From Chromera velia (lineage: Eukaryota > Sar > Chromeraceae), in assembly GCA_018398765.1 (NCBI GenBank), contig JAHBMJ010000825.1:1-40037 (forward strand): a stretch of 40,037 bases of DNA. Reading direction: 5' to 3'. Below the pieces are notes generated by a model. The model made no database searches and was not told the origin of the DNA. It saw only the letters and a list, made by a program, of their open reading frames with translations. Below, in pieces: positions 8,553 to 20,725 of the stretch (positions are counted from its first letter, which is position 1; each line of letters begins with the position of its first letter). Both the position numbers and the translations under genes were made by a program.

Positions 8553-11500
8553 TCACTTCATCAGGAACGCGGCCTCTGCGTCGACATGGTCCACCTCCGG
8601 CATTGACGACTCGTCCTGTGTTTGAGAGACGGAGGCCGTCTCTGAGAAAGACCTGAAGACAGGGAGAACCAGAAAAAGCCAGGGGCGAGGGGAAAATGAG
8701 TCAGTGAAAGGGTGGCACATCCTAGATGGCCAGTTTTTTTCGGTAACCCTTCCTCTGCATTGAGGGCAGTCATGATGCCCTTCAAAAGGACAGACAGAAG
8801 GCAGCACAACGAAGGAAGTATCCGGTGATGCGCTTTCACGGGGGCTGCGGATGGCATTCACGTAAGTCAACTTTTCTTCCCTTAATTAGCGTCTCAATTC
8901 GATCAAAAAAGAAAAAAGTTGGTCTGCGAGAAATGGCTTCTCCGATGAGAATGACCATGAGAAAAAGGACACTGTTCGCTTCCTCAAACGAAAAAAAGGA
9001 GAAACTACTGACTGTTGACACAAGAAAATGAAGTCAGAAGCTCACGTTGGGTTGTGGGACTCCTCGGTCCCTTCTGTTTCTCCTTCTCCCTCTCCTTCTG
9101 TTGTCCCCTCAGTCTCCTCGTCGCCTCCCGTTCCTGTTCCTTTGCCCTCTGTCTCACCCTCTTTCTTTTTCTTCTTGCCCTCCTCCTCGTCCTCCTCTTC
9201 CTCACAAATCGTTGGTACTGCAAGAAAATCTACAAATGCTTTCCAGGCGCTTGATGCCAACTCAGCATGACCCCCCGAGTCTATCCGTTGAACCGCCACC
9301 TTCATGCCGTCCCCTGCAGCCTTGCCCGTACTTCCAAGCTCCACGTCTTGAGCGGAGACAGCAAACACGGAGAAGTCGTCAGTGCTTCTGCAGCAACAAA
9401 GTTATACAACTCGAAATTATGATTTGTCTTTTTCAGATGCGCCAAGCCCACACTGAAAAATACAAGAAGTGAGTTCCTGGCTCTGTGGCTGTGTTTTTCG
9501 CAGTCCTCTCTTCAGGCACTCCCTCTCCCTGAAGAGCCTGTACAGCTGTGTGGCATCTTTCCACATTAAGGGTAATTTGTCGACCTTCCTGCCCGATAAA
9601 ATGGATGGACCTGCCCTTCCTTTCCTTTCCTTTCCCTTCCCTTCCCTTCCCTTCCCTTCTCCCCACACTCTCTTATTCTCTCAGACCTTTTCGTTTTTTC
9701 ACTCGTCCATCTGCCCCCCCTGCCCACGTCTTTCTCTCTCTCGTGCACTCAAATGCATATCTGCATTTGTCCGTGCTTTGCTTTGGAACAAAAGAAGGCG
9801 CAGCACCTCAGAAGGAAACCACAGAACCGACCTGACGCTGAGGAAGATCTTGGGGGGGCACTTGAACTGCCACTCGAAGGGGACCTTGAAGACGTCCGCC
9901 CCCTCATTGCGGACCTTGGAGGACCCCACATTCAGACTCCCCACTGTCACGCCGTTGGGCAGCTGGACTGCATCATGCAGCAGGGACAAAGACCCATAAG
10001 GAGGTGTTTGCATGAGAGGGTTGCAGCCAGCAAAAAGAGCAGTGTTCGCAGGCCACTGGGCTTACTGTTTTTCTATCAAACGAATTGGAATGGTTATTTC
10101 TTCATTTCACAGGATCTAAAATAAACAAAGTGATGCTGCCTCCTCGAGACCCCAAAGATTGATTCTCCTTTTCTGCTGCTGATCCAAAATGGAAGGAACG
10201 ATAGAGACACTTTCGGCAGCGAGGCAGAATGAACAGGGGGGCGCTTTTTAGGAGGCACTTTACTGACCGAAGGTTCTTTCTGCATGCTACTGGTTACTGA
10301 CGAACGTACCAACCTTGTGATGTCTTGCCTGCCCCTGAGGGCGATCTGTTGACTCCAGGAACGACGAATGCTGCCCAGTTGATCCTGTAGCTCTCATCCT
10401 TCGCAAAGTTGCGGGACACCCAGGAGTCTGCATTTCTTTCAGACACGAACAGTTGGAGTGAGTGACTGGATGACCTTTTTACATGCCAAGAGTTGGACAA
10501 AACCTGTCTTGCTCTGTTGAAAAGGTGTTTTTGCTCTGCACAGCCGCACCGAACCCATCTGCCGTTTTCTGCCTTCTGCGTTTGTATCAAAGCCAGAAAC
10601 CGAGGAGAGCGTCCAAAGGGGACGATCCCCGTCGATGCCTGTCCCTCGAGAGAAGACAGAGAAGCCCATGCAGAGAGAAACAAGAAAAGTCTGAAGGAGT
10701 TCGGAAAGAGTACGCGGCAGGGAGACAGGGAAACGTGTATGCGAGAGGCGGGAAGGCGACAACATAGCAGCAAGCAGAGCTGTATGGAAACACAAATGGC
10801 AGACCCATGACAATGATGATCCAAGGATTAAGTCTTTGAGATGCCATATAAAGGGTCCGACTTCCTTTGTCTCTCTCTTTCTGTCTGCCATTGCATTTTG
10901 CTTCCTGCCCGCTAGCCTGCCTACCTGCCTGACTGACTGACTGACATCCTTCCTCCTCCCTTTCCTTGTCGATTCTCTGCACCTTCGCCTTTGCCTTCAC
11001 ATACACGGCAATGCCTTCCTCGTCCCTTCTCACGACCTCCTCATTGAAGACCTCGTTCTTCACCTCCGGAAGCTCCACAGGGGGGAAGTCCTGCAGAACA
11101 GGAGAGCCAGACGTTCGTAGCAGGAAGTTAACGGTGCAGCCGTGTCTGAAGAAATGCAGGGAGCTCGAGTGGGTTTTGTTTTCTCTGTGTATGGTGTGCT
11201 GTTTCCAAGTCTGAGGCCTGACTGGGCCTTTTGAGACCACGTGCGTGGGCATGCAGCCGACAGACACCTCGTCCCCTGGTGGATATTGCAAGGGTCCAGA
11301 AAACCCGTGTTTGATGGAAGCATGAACAAGGAGACATATGCGGAAAGCAGAAGAGGCCGACCTGGAACGTGACAGCGAGTGTGTCCTCCCTGGTGGGGTA
11401 CTGTTTGGGGTCTGTGAGGGACCCTGGGGGAAGGAAGGGAAGGGCAGTGGAGGCAAACACCTGCAGGAAAAGGGGAGAAAACAGGAGGGGGGGAACCAAA

Positions 11501-13336
11501 AACGGACCGCACAATGAGAAACTGGGTCGGTCTCCAAAGAATGCACCTCAGACACGGACACAAGGACATATTATGGTCGCCCGCCGCCAGAGTCACATGA
11601 TGGGAGAGCAGGCCCGCTCCGTTCACACAAGAAAATCAGGCAGCTTTTCTAGTTGGTCAACAGAACGGATAAAAAGGGACCTCGAAACATGTCTCTCTGT
11701 CACTCCAGGAGCGGAACTGGGGGGGGCCGGAGCAAAACAAATCGAAAGCAAATAGAAGAAGGCGCGGGACAGAGAAAAGAAAAAACAACAAAAAAAGAGA
11801 TAAACAGAAAGACAGAGGGCGGGATCAAGGAACAAATTAACTTACAAAAGGAGGCTGAGAAAAGTGTTTCTTCAAAGGAATTGTAGGGGTCTGGAAGTCC
11901 GACTGCGTTGACGTCATCAGGGCAACTCCAGATTCCACAAAAGGATCTCCTGCAAGAAATCGCCGTAGACGGAGCTAGGTGCATGGTTGAAAGAAATAGT
12001 AAAACAGTCTCACATACGAAAATTAGCGCACACGGAGTATAGAAAGGACGCCCATGAAATATGAAAATTCGGGGAATCTGTGTAGAAATCAGGTGAACCT
12101 CCAGTTTGCCGGAAAAGGTTTCATGCAGCACATAGGGGATCCGTGTGTCCCCTCCCCGCTATCGCCCAGCCAAGCAAGAACATTCCGAACAGCAACAGAC
12201 AGACCTCTTGGGAGTTCCAACACGTCCACCACAACCATCTCATGGGGGTCAAGTCCCGACTTCCAGACAGAAGGGGGCCCTGCCTTCACCACCGAGACCC
12301 CAAAAAGGTCATTGGACCCGGACCCGCACCCAGCACGACGGAGAGAGAGAGAGAACGCGGCGTTTTCATCAAAGGCATACCCCTTGTGGACCTGGAAGAA
12401 CGAAGAAATGGCAAAAAAACAAGAATTAAGAACGAGAATGCATGAGAGAAAGCTCTGATGGACAACTTTGTTGCACCCCCCCAAAAGGGTAGGGGAGAAG
12501 TGCATAACGAGGAGGAACTTAGACTAGGACTTTTTCAGGGATACACTAAGTATGCATGAACTTCGAATGCAGATTCAAGTCTCGAGGTCCTGAACAGATT
12601 TTCCCTTCCACTGGAATGTGTTGTTAAAATCGATGTGGGCTTGCTTGCTGAAGAGATGAGGAAGTGATGGAGTAGAAAAACTGTATGACGAAAAAAAGGT
12701 CAAAGAGCTCGATGCACCAAGCGTTTAGAAGAACAAGATTCAAGCACCGACCGAAGCCAGGAGCACCTCCGGACTCTCAGGCCCATCCCACTTCTTCGCT
12801 CTCACGTGAATTTCCCCCACTGTCTCTGGCACGAGTGCGATGGGGGATTCTCCTTTGGGGTTGGGGATGAAGAACGACTGGCTGTAGGGGACGTGGGCGT
12901 ACTTGGTCAGGTTGCGACTTGCCAAGTATTCCATTCGCGCCCTCTCCCGTGTGCCTGCATGTTGGCGTTTGAGGGCAGCGAGTGCGATGGAATGAATTGA
13001 CTTTCCGAGAAGGAAAACAGTCAAGTCAAAGACATCCGGGGCAGAAAGAGCAAAGACCATCTGTGCCGTACTATGCGGCACCAGAATTGCGCCTCCTCGG
13101 ATCGGCAGCAACCTCTATTCTGGCCGTCTTTGCCTGCAGCTATACGTAAAGGCCTGCATGTGCTCCTTCCTTGTACTTTCTGCCCGCTTGCGATCAGCAT
13201 AGACCTCCTTGCCAATTCTGCTTGCGAGGTTTTCTTTCCTTACCTTCTGTTGTCTGTCTATTGCCTTATCCTTTCTATCTGCCCACAGACCCTTGATCTA
13301 CTCTCTTCCCTCGTTTCCATATCCTCCCACATACAG

Positions 13337-13374
<38 letters not shown>

Positions 13375-13460
13375 CTACATACGAACAATATCACTCACAG
13401 ACCTTCTTGGTCATCCTCTGGAGGAGAGCAGACGACGGCACCTCCCCTTGCTGCACTCAA

Positions 13461-13492
<32 letters not shown>

Positions 13493-15116
13493 CGAAGAAT
13501 TAGGCTGCACAGCCTGTACAAAGCTATTGGGTACACCTGCTGAACGTCTGCTGGGAGACGGAGAAAGAGAAGGAGGGACAAATAAAAACCGGCAAACACA
13601 CACAGAGAAGCAGAGAGCCCCAAAATGGAAGCGCGAAACAAGATCCAACGGACGAAGAAAGTGGGAAGACGTGTGTTTGTGTATGGCTACGCCAAGAGGT
13701 CCGACTTGCTCTCTGTCTCTTGACTGTCCAGATTGGGAAATGCAAGTACTGCATGGGGGTTGAGTTACATGAATGGGAGCTGCCTCTGGCCTGCATGCCG
13801 TCTTCTCCCTCTTTTTCCCGAGCCTTATGTTCGTGTGTCGCTCGGTTCCTGCTGTGTCGTCTGAAGAAAAGCTCTAAAACAGCAATTAACAGGAACACCT
13901 CCGAATGAAAGGGTCAGCTCACGCACCGACACAAAACAAAACCCACCGTGCACCTGAACCCTCGCAGCAGAGAGCTGCTCTACGATTTCCCCCGCCTCCG
14001 TCCGCACTTTGTCCTTGTCCTTCTGCCCTGTCACCAAGAAAGACGCTGCCCCCCCGACTTTCCTTGAATCGTCCAGAACCCCCCCCTTGCCCTTCATGAG
14101 AGCCTGCTTCCTGGTCACCATGGTGGGATCAACCTGTGAAGGGTCCACCTCCACGTTGCCCTGGGAGTCCATCACTGGCTCTTCATCCTCTTCTTGCTCT
14201 GCTTCGGACTCTGTTGGTGGAACTGCAGAGTCGCTGTCTGATGATGAAGTGTCCTCTGTCTGCCCACTCCCTGCATCTGCATTCTCTGCCTGCTCCACGC
14301 CGCCTTCTGATTCTGCGGAGGGGCTTTCCGCCTGTGCAGCTGCGGGGTTCTCGGCCTGGAGGGTCTCTGCCATCGGCGCTTCGGTTTCTCCCTCCGTTGG
14401 AGTTGCAGGAGAGGCTGCCGCGCTGTCAGCTGTCTCTGTTTGTGCTTCAGGCTGCTCAGTCTCTGCGTCTGTTGGCTGTGCCTGCTGGTCGGCTCCATCT
14501 GTTTGTGTGGTTGTCTCTGTTGACAGAGAAGGGTCCTTTGCCTCTGCTGGGGTCTCTGTGTCTGCGCCCTCAGGGTCTTGCCTGCTCTGGAGAAAGGACT
14601 GCACATAGAAGTCGCAGGAGGGTCACATTAATTCAATGGGCAGACTTGTGAAGGGTGAGCAAGTCGCCAAATGACGCGACCAGCCGCAGGGGCGGATCTT
14701 TCATCACACCATCCTTCGTGGATGCAAGAAAATAGAGCCAGCTTTGTCAAGCAGAGAGACTTTATAGAAAACACGGACAAGAGGAATTAAGAGTTCGTAT
14801 ATAGACTGCGCGAGACTTGTTCAACCCAGTTAAAACACGCAGCCGGAACGTATTGATCCAAGAGAGCTCCTGAGCGTCTAGCCAACAGTGATCACCAGGG
14901 GAAACAAGTGTGCAAAGCACCAGGACAAGAACAGACGCATATAGATGGGTGAATAAGCGTGGATACATGCATGCTCTCCAGAACATGTGCATTCGCTTCA
15001 CTGACGTCATCTCCCCTCTGGTTGCCCCGGGACCCCACGGCTGTTTCTGAAGAGGCCGTCAGAGAGCATGACAGCAGCAGAACGACTGCCAAAGTGGAAA
15101 GCAGAAGCCGCGCCAT
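8553..15116 (-). CDS. Secreted multi-module protein, about 800 aa, function unknown
   Basis: Twelve exons (minus strand, high to low): 15116-15006, 14598-13954, 13060-12806, 12391-12205, 11949-11846, 11460-11362, 11090-10946, 10427-10306, 10055-9832, 9588-9520, 9387-9046, 8652-8553. All phases join, giving 800 residues plus TGA. Residues 1-25 form a signal peptide (MARLLLSTLAVVLLLSCSLT). Residues about 38-190 are acidic, rich in Glu, Thr, Gln and Ala. The rest holds modules with similar endings: VVVDVLELP, INWAAFVVPG and AFVDFLAVP. Some begin with a hydrophobic strand and Pro-Pro (FKCPPKIFLSVR). This pattern recalls H-type-lectin-like beta sandwiches, but that is inference. An acidic/Lys tail precedes the last exon. 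Exons 3, 8 and 10 have the weakest splice sites. It lacks transmembrane segments after the signal, so export or organelle lumen is likely. It is divergent from the neighbouring receptor gene and may share its promoter. Confidence 0.6.
13341..13372. repeat. (AC)n microsatellite
   Basis: Pure AC dinucleotide run of about 16 units in the second intron of the minus-strand gene. A second run lies about 90 bp away. Confidence 0.95.
13463..13490. repeat. (AC)n microsatellite
   Basis: AC run of about 14 units in the same intron as the run at 13341. Both runs are short enough to vary in length between individuals. Confidence 0.95.
13692..13846 (+). repeat. Dispersed intronic repeat, copy A
   Basis: About 155 bp beginning CCAAGAGGTCC and containing GAATGGGAGCTGCCTCTGGC and TTCGTGTGTCGCTCGGT. 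It is close to 90 % identical to 20958-21108. It lies in intron 2 of the minus-strand gene, so relative to that gene it is antisense. No terminal inverted repeats, poly-A tail or tRNA-like promoter boxes are evident, so the class of element is unknown. Confidence 0.7.
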
Positions 15117-15372
15117 CGCGCCGACTCCCAGCAAAAGACAAAAAGTGTCTCACCTGAATAACCCGATCTGTTGTCAGTCACGACTTACTGCGAGCGTTTT
15201 CTCCCCCCGAAATCGATCCTCTTACTGCACACCTGTTGAGGCGGTACACTTGAGCGGTCTTGCAGAAGTTGCTGGATCTTCGATTGATCAATTGAACAGT
15301 CAGGAGTCCGTCAGACCGCGTCGAACGATCGTGTGCACGCTCTACAGCTTTCTGCATGGTTTCTGCCCGCCA

Positions 15373-15417
15373 TGCATGCATGCACGGGAAAGACGGAAAC
15401 ACCCGTGCATGCATGCA
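15373..15417. promoter_or_regulatory. 16-bp perfect inverted repeat built on TGCATGCA
   Basis: The arm TGCATGCATGCACGGG (15373-15388) is the exact reverse complement of CCCGTGCATGCATGCA (15402-15417), with a 13-base spacer. Each arm contains overlapping TGCATGCA sites. TGCATGCA is a known binding motif of ApiAP2 factors in apicomplexans (for example PF14_0633 and its Cryptosporidium counterpart), so a paired binding site is plausible. Confidence 0.6.
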
Positions 15418-15460
15418 GCAAGCCGTGGCCCCATCCATGCGGCCCCATGCAGCCCGGCCA

Positions 15461-15476
15461 GGCATGCATGCATGCC
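15461..15476. promoter_or_regulatory. 16-bp perfect palindrome GGCATGCATGCATGCC
   Basis: A self-complementary 16-mer containing two overlapping TGCATGCA cores, about 45 bp from the inverted repeat at 15373-15417. Further single TGCATG or CATGCA sites flank it (near 15449 and 15494). Together they form the densest such cluster in the window. Confidence 0.6.
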
Positions 15477-15899
15477 GTGGCCTTCACAAGTTCATGCATG
15501 GATGTTGCTGATCGAAGGCCGCGGGCAAAATTTGAAAGCAGCCGCGCCGTCTCTCAAATTAAATTGAAGAGTCGTAGAGCTATGTTTGTAGAGCTTCTAG
15601 AAGCACGAAACAGTGAGTGTAGGAGCTTCATCACAGCCCTGTATGGACGAGCCAGAAAGTTTTGTGCAGAACGACAAAGGCTGCCACTTCTTGCGAAGCC
15701 CGAGAAGTGTCTGTGCTGTCGAACAAGAGTAGAGGAAACTTGCTAGCTGTCAGACAGATCTTGAAGGGTCGGGGAGGCCATCCTGTCAGACCAGGAAGGA
15801 AGGAGTAGTACCATTTGTCAACATTTGTTTCTTTTGTGTTTGAACTTATAAGAGGTCCTCCTGTTTTCTCCATTTATTCTTCCAATCGGTGAGCGGAAA

Positions 15900-18212
15900 A
15901 TGGGGCGACTTCGGGGTTTCAGTGGCTTCTTTGCCCTTGTCTTCTTGGGGCTGACGGTCGAGGCGAAATATGTACAGAGGTCCGGCGTTTTGGGTCCCAA
16001 CGAGGCCAGGGTGGAATCCAAATTCTGCTACGACTACTCATTGAACCCTGAAAAGAAACCAGGTGGGGAACAGCACGGTCGAGCAGAATAAGACTTCAAA
16101 TTGGCAACAGATGAGGAAAAGATTTGGGCTGTCCTCCTGTCCTGTCTGTTGGTTCTAGTTGCCTACGTCAATTTATGTCACCTCACCACCTTCTATCGCT
16201 CTTTGCCTCCCCTCCCTGAGTGCAGGACTGTTCCAATTCAAATTCCGGGCAGACATCAACGAGATGGATGAGATGTATTTGATGCTGTTCGACGATCAGT
16301 GGGAGTCCTTCCCTCAGGGTGAGCCAGGGGGGAGGACAGGGAGAGAAGGAGGGCTGCAATGAATTGTATGACAAGATGTAAATTCAGGATTTGAATCGAC
16401 GAGTAGCTGAGTGAGTGATGTGACAGTTTTGTGCGCCTTGACGCGGTCTCCTTGAATGTTTTGTGGTAGTAGTGATGCTGCACCCAGACTGTCATTTCTC
16501 CTCAATTTCTGGCTCTCGAATACAGAAGAAACAACGCCAATGCCGGTGACAGACGTAGTTTTTTTTCAATGGACTTCACACTGGCAAAGAGGTAGGCACG
16601 GCAGGAGAGTCTGAAATAAGCTGCTCTTTTCTCCTCATCCAGAAGGATGAACAGACAGGCATTTATTCATGTCAGTCCATGATGGCGACAGAAAACAATC
16701 TGGGAAACCTCCATGCACCTGTCCCTGCATGTGCGCGTGTATGCAGCCAGAGCCGTCTGGGACCAGGCATCGTGTGACGAGAAGGTAAGTGAGGTGCAGG
16801 TTGCGAAGAGGGAAGGGTTGGAGCGCTGGGATTTAGTGAAAGGAGACGGAGGGGGGGTGGGGGAGAGGCCGTGACGTCAGTGTGTTCTCCCCTCCTCACA
16901 TCGATTTCCTCTTCTGCTTCTTTTTTCCATTCCAGACTTCAGAAGCATCCGACTTTGTCTCCTGCATATCTGCCAGAGTGTCATTTCATTCATTCCATTC
17001 AGCTGCTCATAGGCACAGAAGGAGCCACGAGAAAGCACACTGCTCATCTGCACGTACAAGAAATCATCGCCGTCTTTGCACATTTCGGGCAGGTCTGATT
17101 CTTCCTTCCTCTTTCTTTATCTTTACCGTTTCATCTCCATCCTTCCCGCAGCTGCAAACAGCGCGATGGTACGCCCGCCCCTACCCCCAGTGGATGTCTG
17201 GACCCGACGGTTTCGCCATGGACGTGAACGTGACAGAGAAGATGAGGGCACGATTCTGGTACGCTGCCGTTGTGAACTGCAACCCGAAGCCCATCCCGTA
17301 CAGCTACGAGTTTCATATGATCAACCCTCTGAGGGGGTGGCAGTCGGAGTTCGGGTTTGACGAATTGGGAACTGCGGTGGCCTCCATCATCTTCACTGCT
17401 CTGTACGTCTACGTGGCGTTCCTTTACGTGAACGAATACACAAAGGGGGCGGGAGGACGACAGGTCAGAACGAGAGGGGAGCAGAAGGGATCTTCTTCGG
17501 CATTTCTGTCGTGTCGGTCTGCTTTGTGGCTTTGTTTTTTTTTTGCTGAGAAGAGCTCCATGCATCCGTGGAGGCATCTCTGACTCATCTGTTTTTCCTC
17601 CCTTGATGCGTTCAGAGAGGGTGGGTGGAATTCCGGAAGGACAGTGCGTGTGATGTTCGCGTGAAGGCCCTTGCAAACTTACCGATGATCCATTGTTCTG
17701 CTTGCTCGCCCAGAAGGCGTTTGTCAGTCTGTCTGTCCGTAAGAGGAAGGAAGGAAAAGAAAAAAACAGAAAGTCCGTTTGTATGTTTGTGAGCATGTGC
17801 AAGTATTCCGATTCATGTGTAAATGTGTCGGACCATCTGTGTCTGCCTCCCTATCTGTCTGTCTCTTGAGCGTGGCTTGCAGCAACTTCCTGGGGGTGCG
17901 AAGATGCTCCTGTGGCTGTTGGGCTCTGCGATCATTTTGTCCTCTGCGGCATCTTTGTTGACCCTCCTCCACCAGCTTGAGTTTGCTCGGGACGGCTGGG
18001 GGTTCTGGATCTTCAGGGATTCCGGCAAATGTCAGTGGGGGGGGGGGAGGGAGAGGAGAAAGGTGGGGGAAGGGGAGGGCAGGGAATCTGATAGTGGCAT
18101 CGCGCACAGATGTTTTTGGATGTAACCGCAAGATCGCGAGACACCGTTTTTGTCGCCATCGACAGAAAAATTGAACGATGAATGCCGTTCGCCCCGTCTC
18201 CTCAGTTGGAGG

Positions 18213-18256
<44 letters not shown>

Positions 18257-20167
18257 TGTTTGTGTATGTGTGTGCGTGTGCGCGCCTATGAAACAGTGGG
18301 TGAGTGGGCAGGCTTGGTCGTCGATCGATACTTCTCCCTGGCTGTTGTGTGTTTGCTCGCAGTGCTGATGCTGATGGGCAAAGGCTGCCTCTTCATCCTC
18401 TTCTCGCTTTTTGCAAAAGGTCAGCGTCATGAAAGGAACAAAAGAAATGAGGGGTAGGCGAGGGAACCGAGAAAAGACAGGCTACGCGTACATGTCTTTG
18501 CGACCCTACCCCAAAGGGACCTTTTCTCATTTTCTCGCTTTCTCTTTTTCTCTCTCTTTTTCTGATTTTCTCTCTCTCTTTGGGTGAAGATGGGTCGCTG
18601 AACATTTGCGTGTGTTTGTGCGTGTAAGCATGTCTATACCTGCGTGTATGTGCATCTGTGCGTGCGTGCATGCAGGGGAGTGCTTCTCCACCGAGGCAGC
18701 TCCCCTTGTGGGTGCCCCCCGTGCGGCGTCTCTCTCAACGGCTGCGAGCTCCATCGAGGCCGACACGTTCACTTCCTTCACTGCTCCATCCTCAGGCTCC
18801 AGGGGAGAGGGGGAGGGGTCTGTGGGAGGGTCGTATAAACCAGCGGAAAGCAGGTGAGAAAAAAGATCTCTTCGCCATTAACCAAGATAAGGCAGGTTTT
18901 TCGCTGACTGCAGATAGAAAGACGGCCTGCGTGCCTGGCTGCTCCGCTTCTCTTCATCACTGGAAATAAGAAGACAGAGACACGGACACATGGACTGACA
19001 GATGGACAGGCAGAGAACGAGAAAGGCAGACAAAAAAGGGGCGCGCTGAAGTCGGCCGACATACGAGAAAAGGTCTTACAAAAAGCATCAAAAGCGGATA
19101 TGAGGAGAGAAAAGACGTTCCTTCCTTTTCTCACTGCATGAAGTGACCCCCCTCTCCCTCCTTCCCTCCCTCTCTGCTGCAGAAGTGCCATGCCTGGGCA
19201 CGTGCGCCTTTGGGTAGAGTGGGGGGAGCCCTTTCATCGAGCTCTGGTGAAGGTGGCGACGATGGGAGACCATCACAAGATCCTCGCAGCTACCGGTGGG
19301 TGCATGGGTCGAAGGGGTGTGTGTTCAGATGTGCTTTTGTTGTGTCTCTCCCTTCTTAATTCTCTGCGTTTATTTGTGCTTCTCGGATGGGCCTGCCGGT
19401 CTCTCTGACAGCATTTGCTCTGTCTGACTGCCAGTCTGTCTGTCCGTGAGACCCGCAGAAGGCAGTGACGGGTCAACAATGGGGGAAGTGGCAGAAACAG
19501 AAAAGATTCCTCTAATCGTATAGACACATATCTTTGGCTCCCTCTACAACGTTTAGGTACCTACATGTGCCCTCAATCTGTCGCTGCGTCATTCTTTTGT
19601 TTTTCAAGTGACTTTTTGTTTCGTTCTCCTTGTTCGTCCTCTGCAGGTATATTTGTCCTTGCCTGCTTCATGCTGGAGCTGTATGGAACCTATGGGTACG
19701 CCACCCACTTTGCCCCCACGTATGTGTACGACACAATTCCGGGATTCTGCATCATCACGGTCGGTCAGGGGCGGGGAGGGGGGAGGGAGGTGATCGGAGT
19801 GGTAGGACACAGATGAAAGGTTGTGAGCGTCTTCTTTCGTCCCTTTTGGGGCAAATTGAGAGATCTGGTCGCTGACAACATGAATCTTTTTCTCCATGCA
19901 ACTTAGATGCGCTTTGTCGGATGCCTGCTTTACATGCACGCGTCCGTTTTTCCTGTCTTTGGACGGTCATTTCCGCTTGTTGCCCCCCGGCTGTTCTGCT
20001 TTTTTCTTTTTTCTCTTTCTTTGTTTCTTTCTTTCTTTCTTTCCTTCCTTCCTTCCTTCTTTCTTTCTTTCTTTCTTTCTTTCTCTCTTTCGTTCCTTCG
20101 TTCTTTCCTTCCTTCGTTCCTTCCTTCTTTCTTTTCTTTCTTTCTTTCTTTCCTTCCTTCGTTCCTG

Positions 20168-20198
<31 letters not shown>

Positions 20199-20224
20199 TC
20201 GTTCTCTTTCTTTCCGTCTTTACT

Positions 20225-20256
<32 letters not shown>

Positions 20257-20678
20257 TCGTTCTCTTTCTTTCCGTCTTTCCGTCTTTACTTCTTTCTTTC
20301 TTTCTTTCTTTCTTTCGTTCGTTCTCTTTCTTTCCGTCTTTACTTCTTTCTTTCTTTCTTTCTTTCTTTCTTTTTTTCTTTCTTTCTTTCTTTCTTTCTT
20401 TTCTTTTCTTTCTTTCGTTCTCTTTCTTTCCGTCTTTGCTTCTTTCTTTCTTTCTTTCTTTCGTTCGTTCGTTCGTTCGTTCTTTCTTGCTTCCTTTCTT
20501 AGTGTGCTCGTGTTTTTTGATTTTTTTGCTTTTCCTTTTTGCCGGCTCTCAGATGGAATCAGGTCGCTCTTCATGGACCCTCTCTGTTCGCATTCTGCCA
20601 GGCACACAGACGGTCTGGGTTTCGTGTGTGTTCGTTGGCATGTGCGTGCGTGCGTGAGTGTGTGCGTTTGCGTGTGTC

Positions 20679-20725
<47 letters not shown>

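Larger units (their letters stand above)
15117..15899. promoter_or_regulatory. Divergent intergenic region (probable bidirectional promoter)
   Basis: The 783 bp separate the start codons of two head-to-head genes, the secreted protein (minus) and the receptor-like protein (plus). Within it lies a compact cluster of TGCATGCA-type palindromes at 15371-15500. No TATA box stands out. Both genes encode secretory-pathway proteins, which would suit co-regulation, but shared control is an inference from layout. Confidence 0.5.

Noticed and set aside
9005-9254. Open frames opposite the acidic tail of the secreted protein (Ser/Leu/Phe-rich)
   Set aside because: They are the antisense of a Glu/Lys/Gly/Thr low-complexity coding exon that joins in phase to its neighbours.
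10587-11561. A single 324-codon minus-strand ORF
   Set aside because: It reads through introns. The phase-consistent exons at 11460-11362 and 11090-10946 explain its coding-like parts in the proper frames, with acceptors and donors at their edges.
13341-13490. CRISPR-like array
   Set aside because: The repeats are simple AC dinucleotides with no spacer structure, in a eukaryotic intron.
14009-14608. 199-codon plus-strand ORF rich in Ser, Ala and Val
   Set aside because: It is the complement of the acidic Glu/Thr/Gln repeat region in exon 2 of the minus-strand gene, whose frame is supported by a signal-peptide exon and splice phases.
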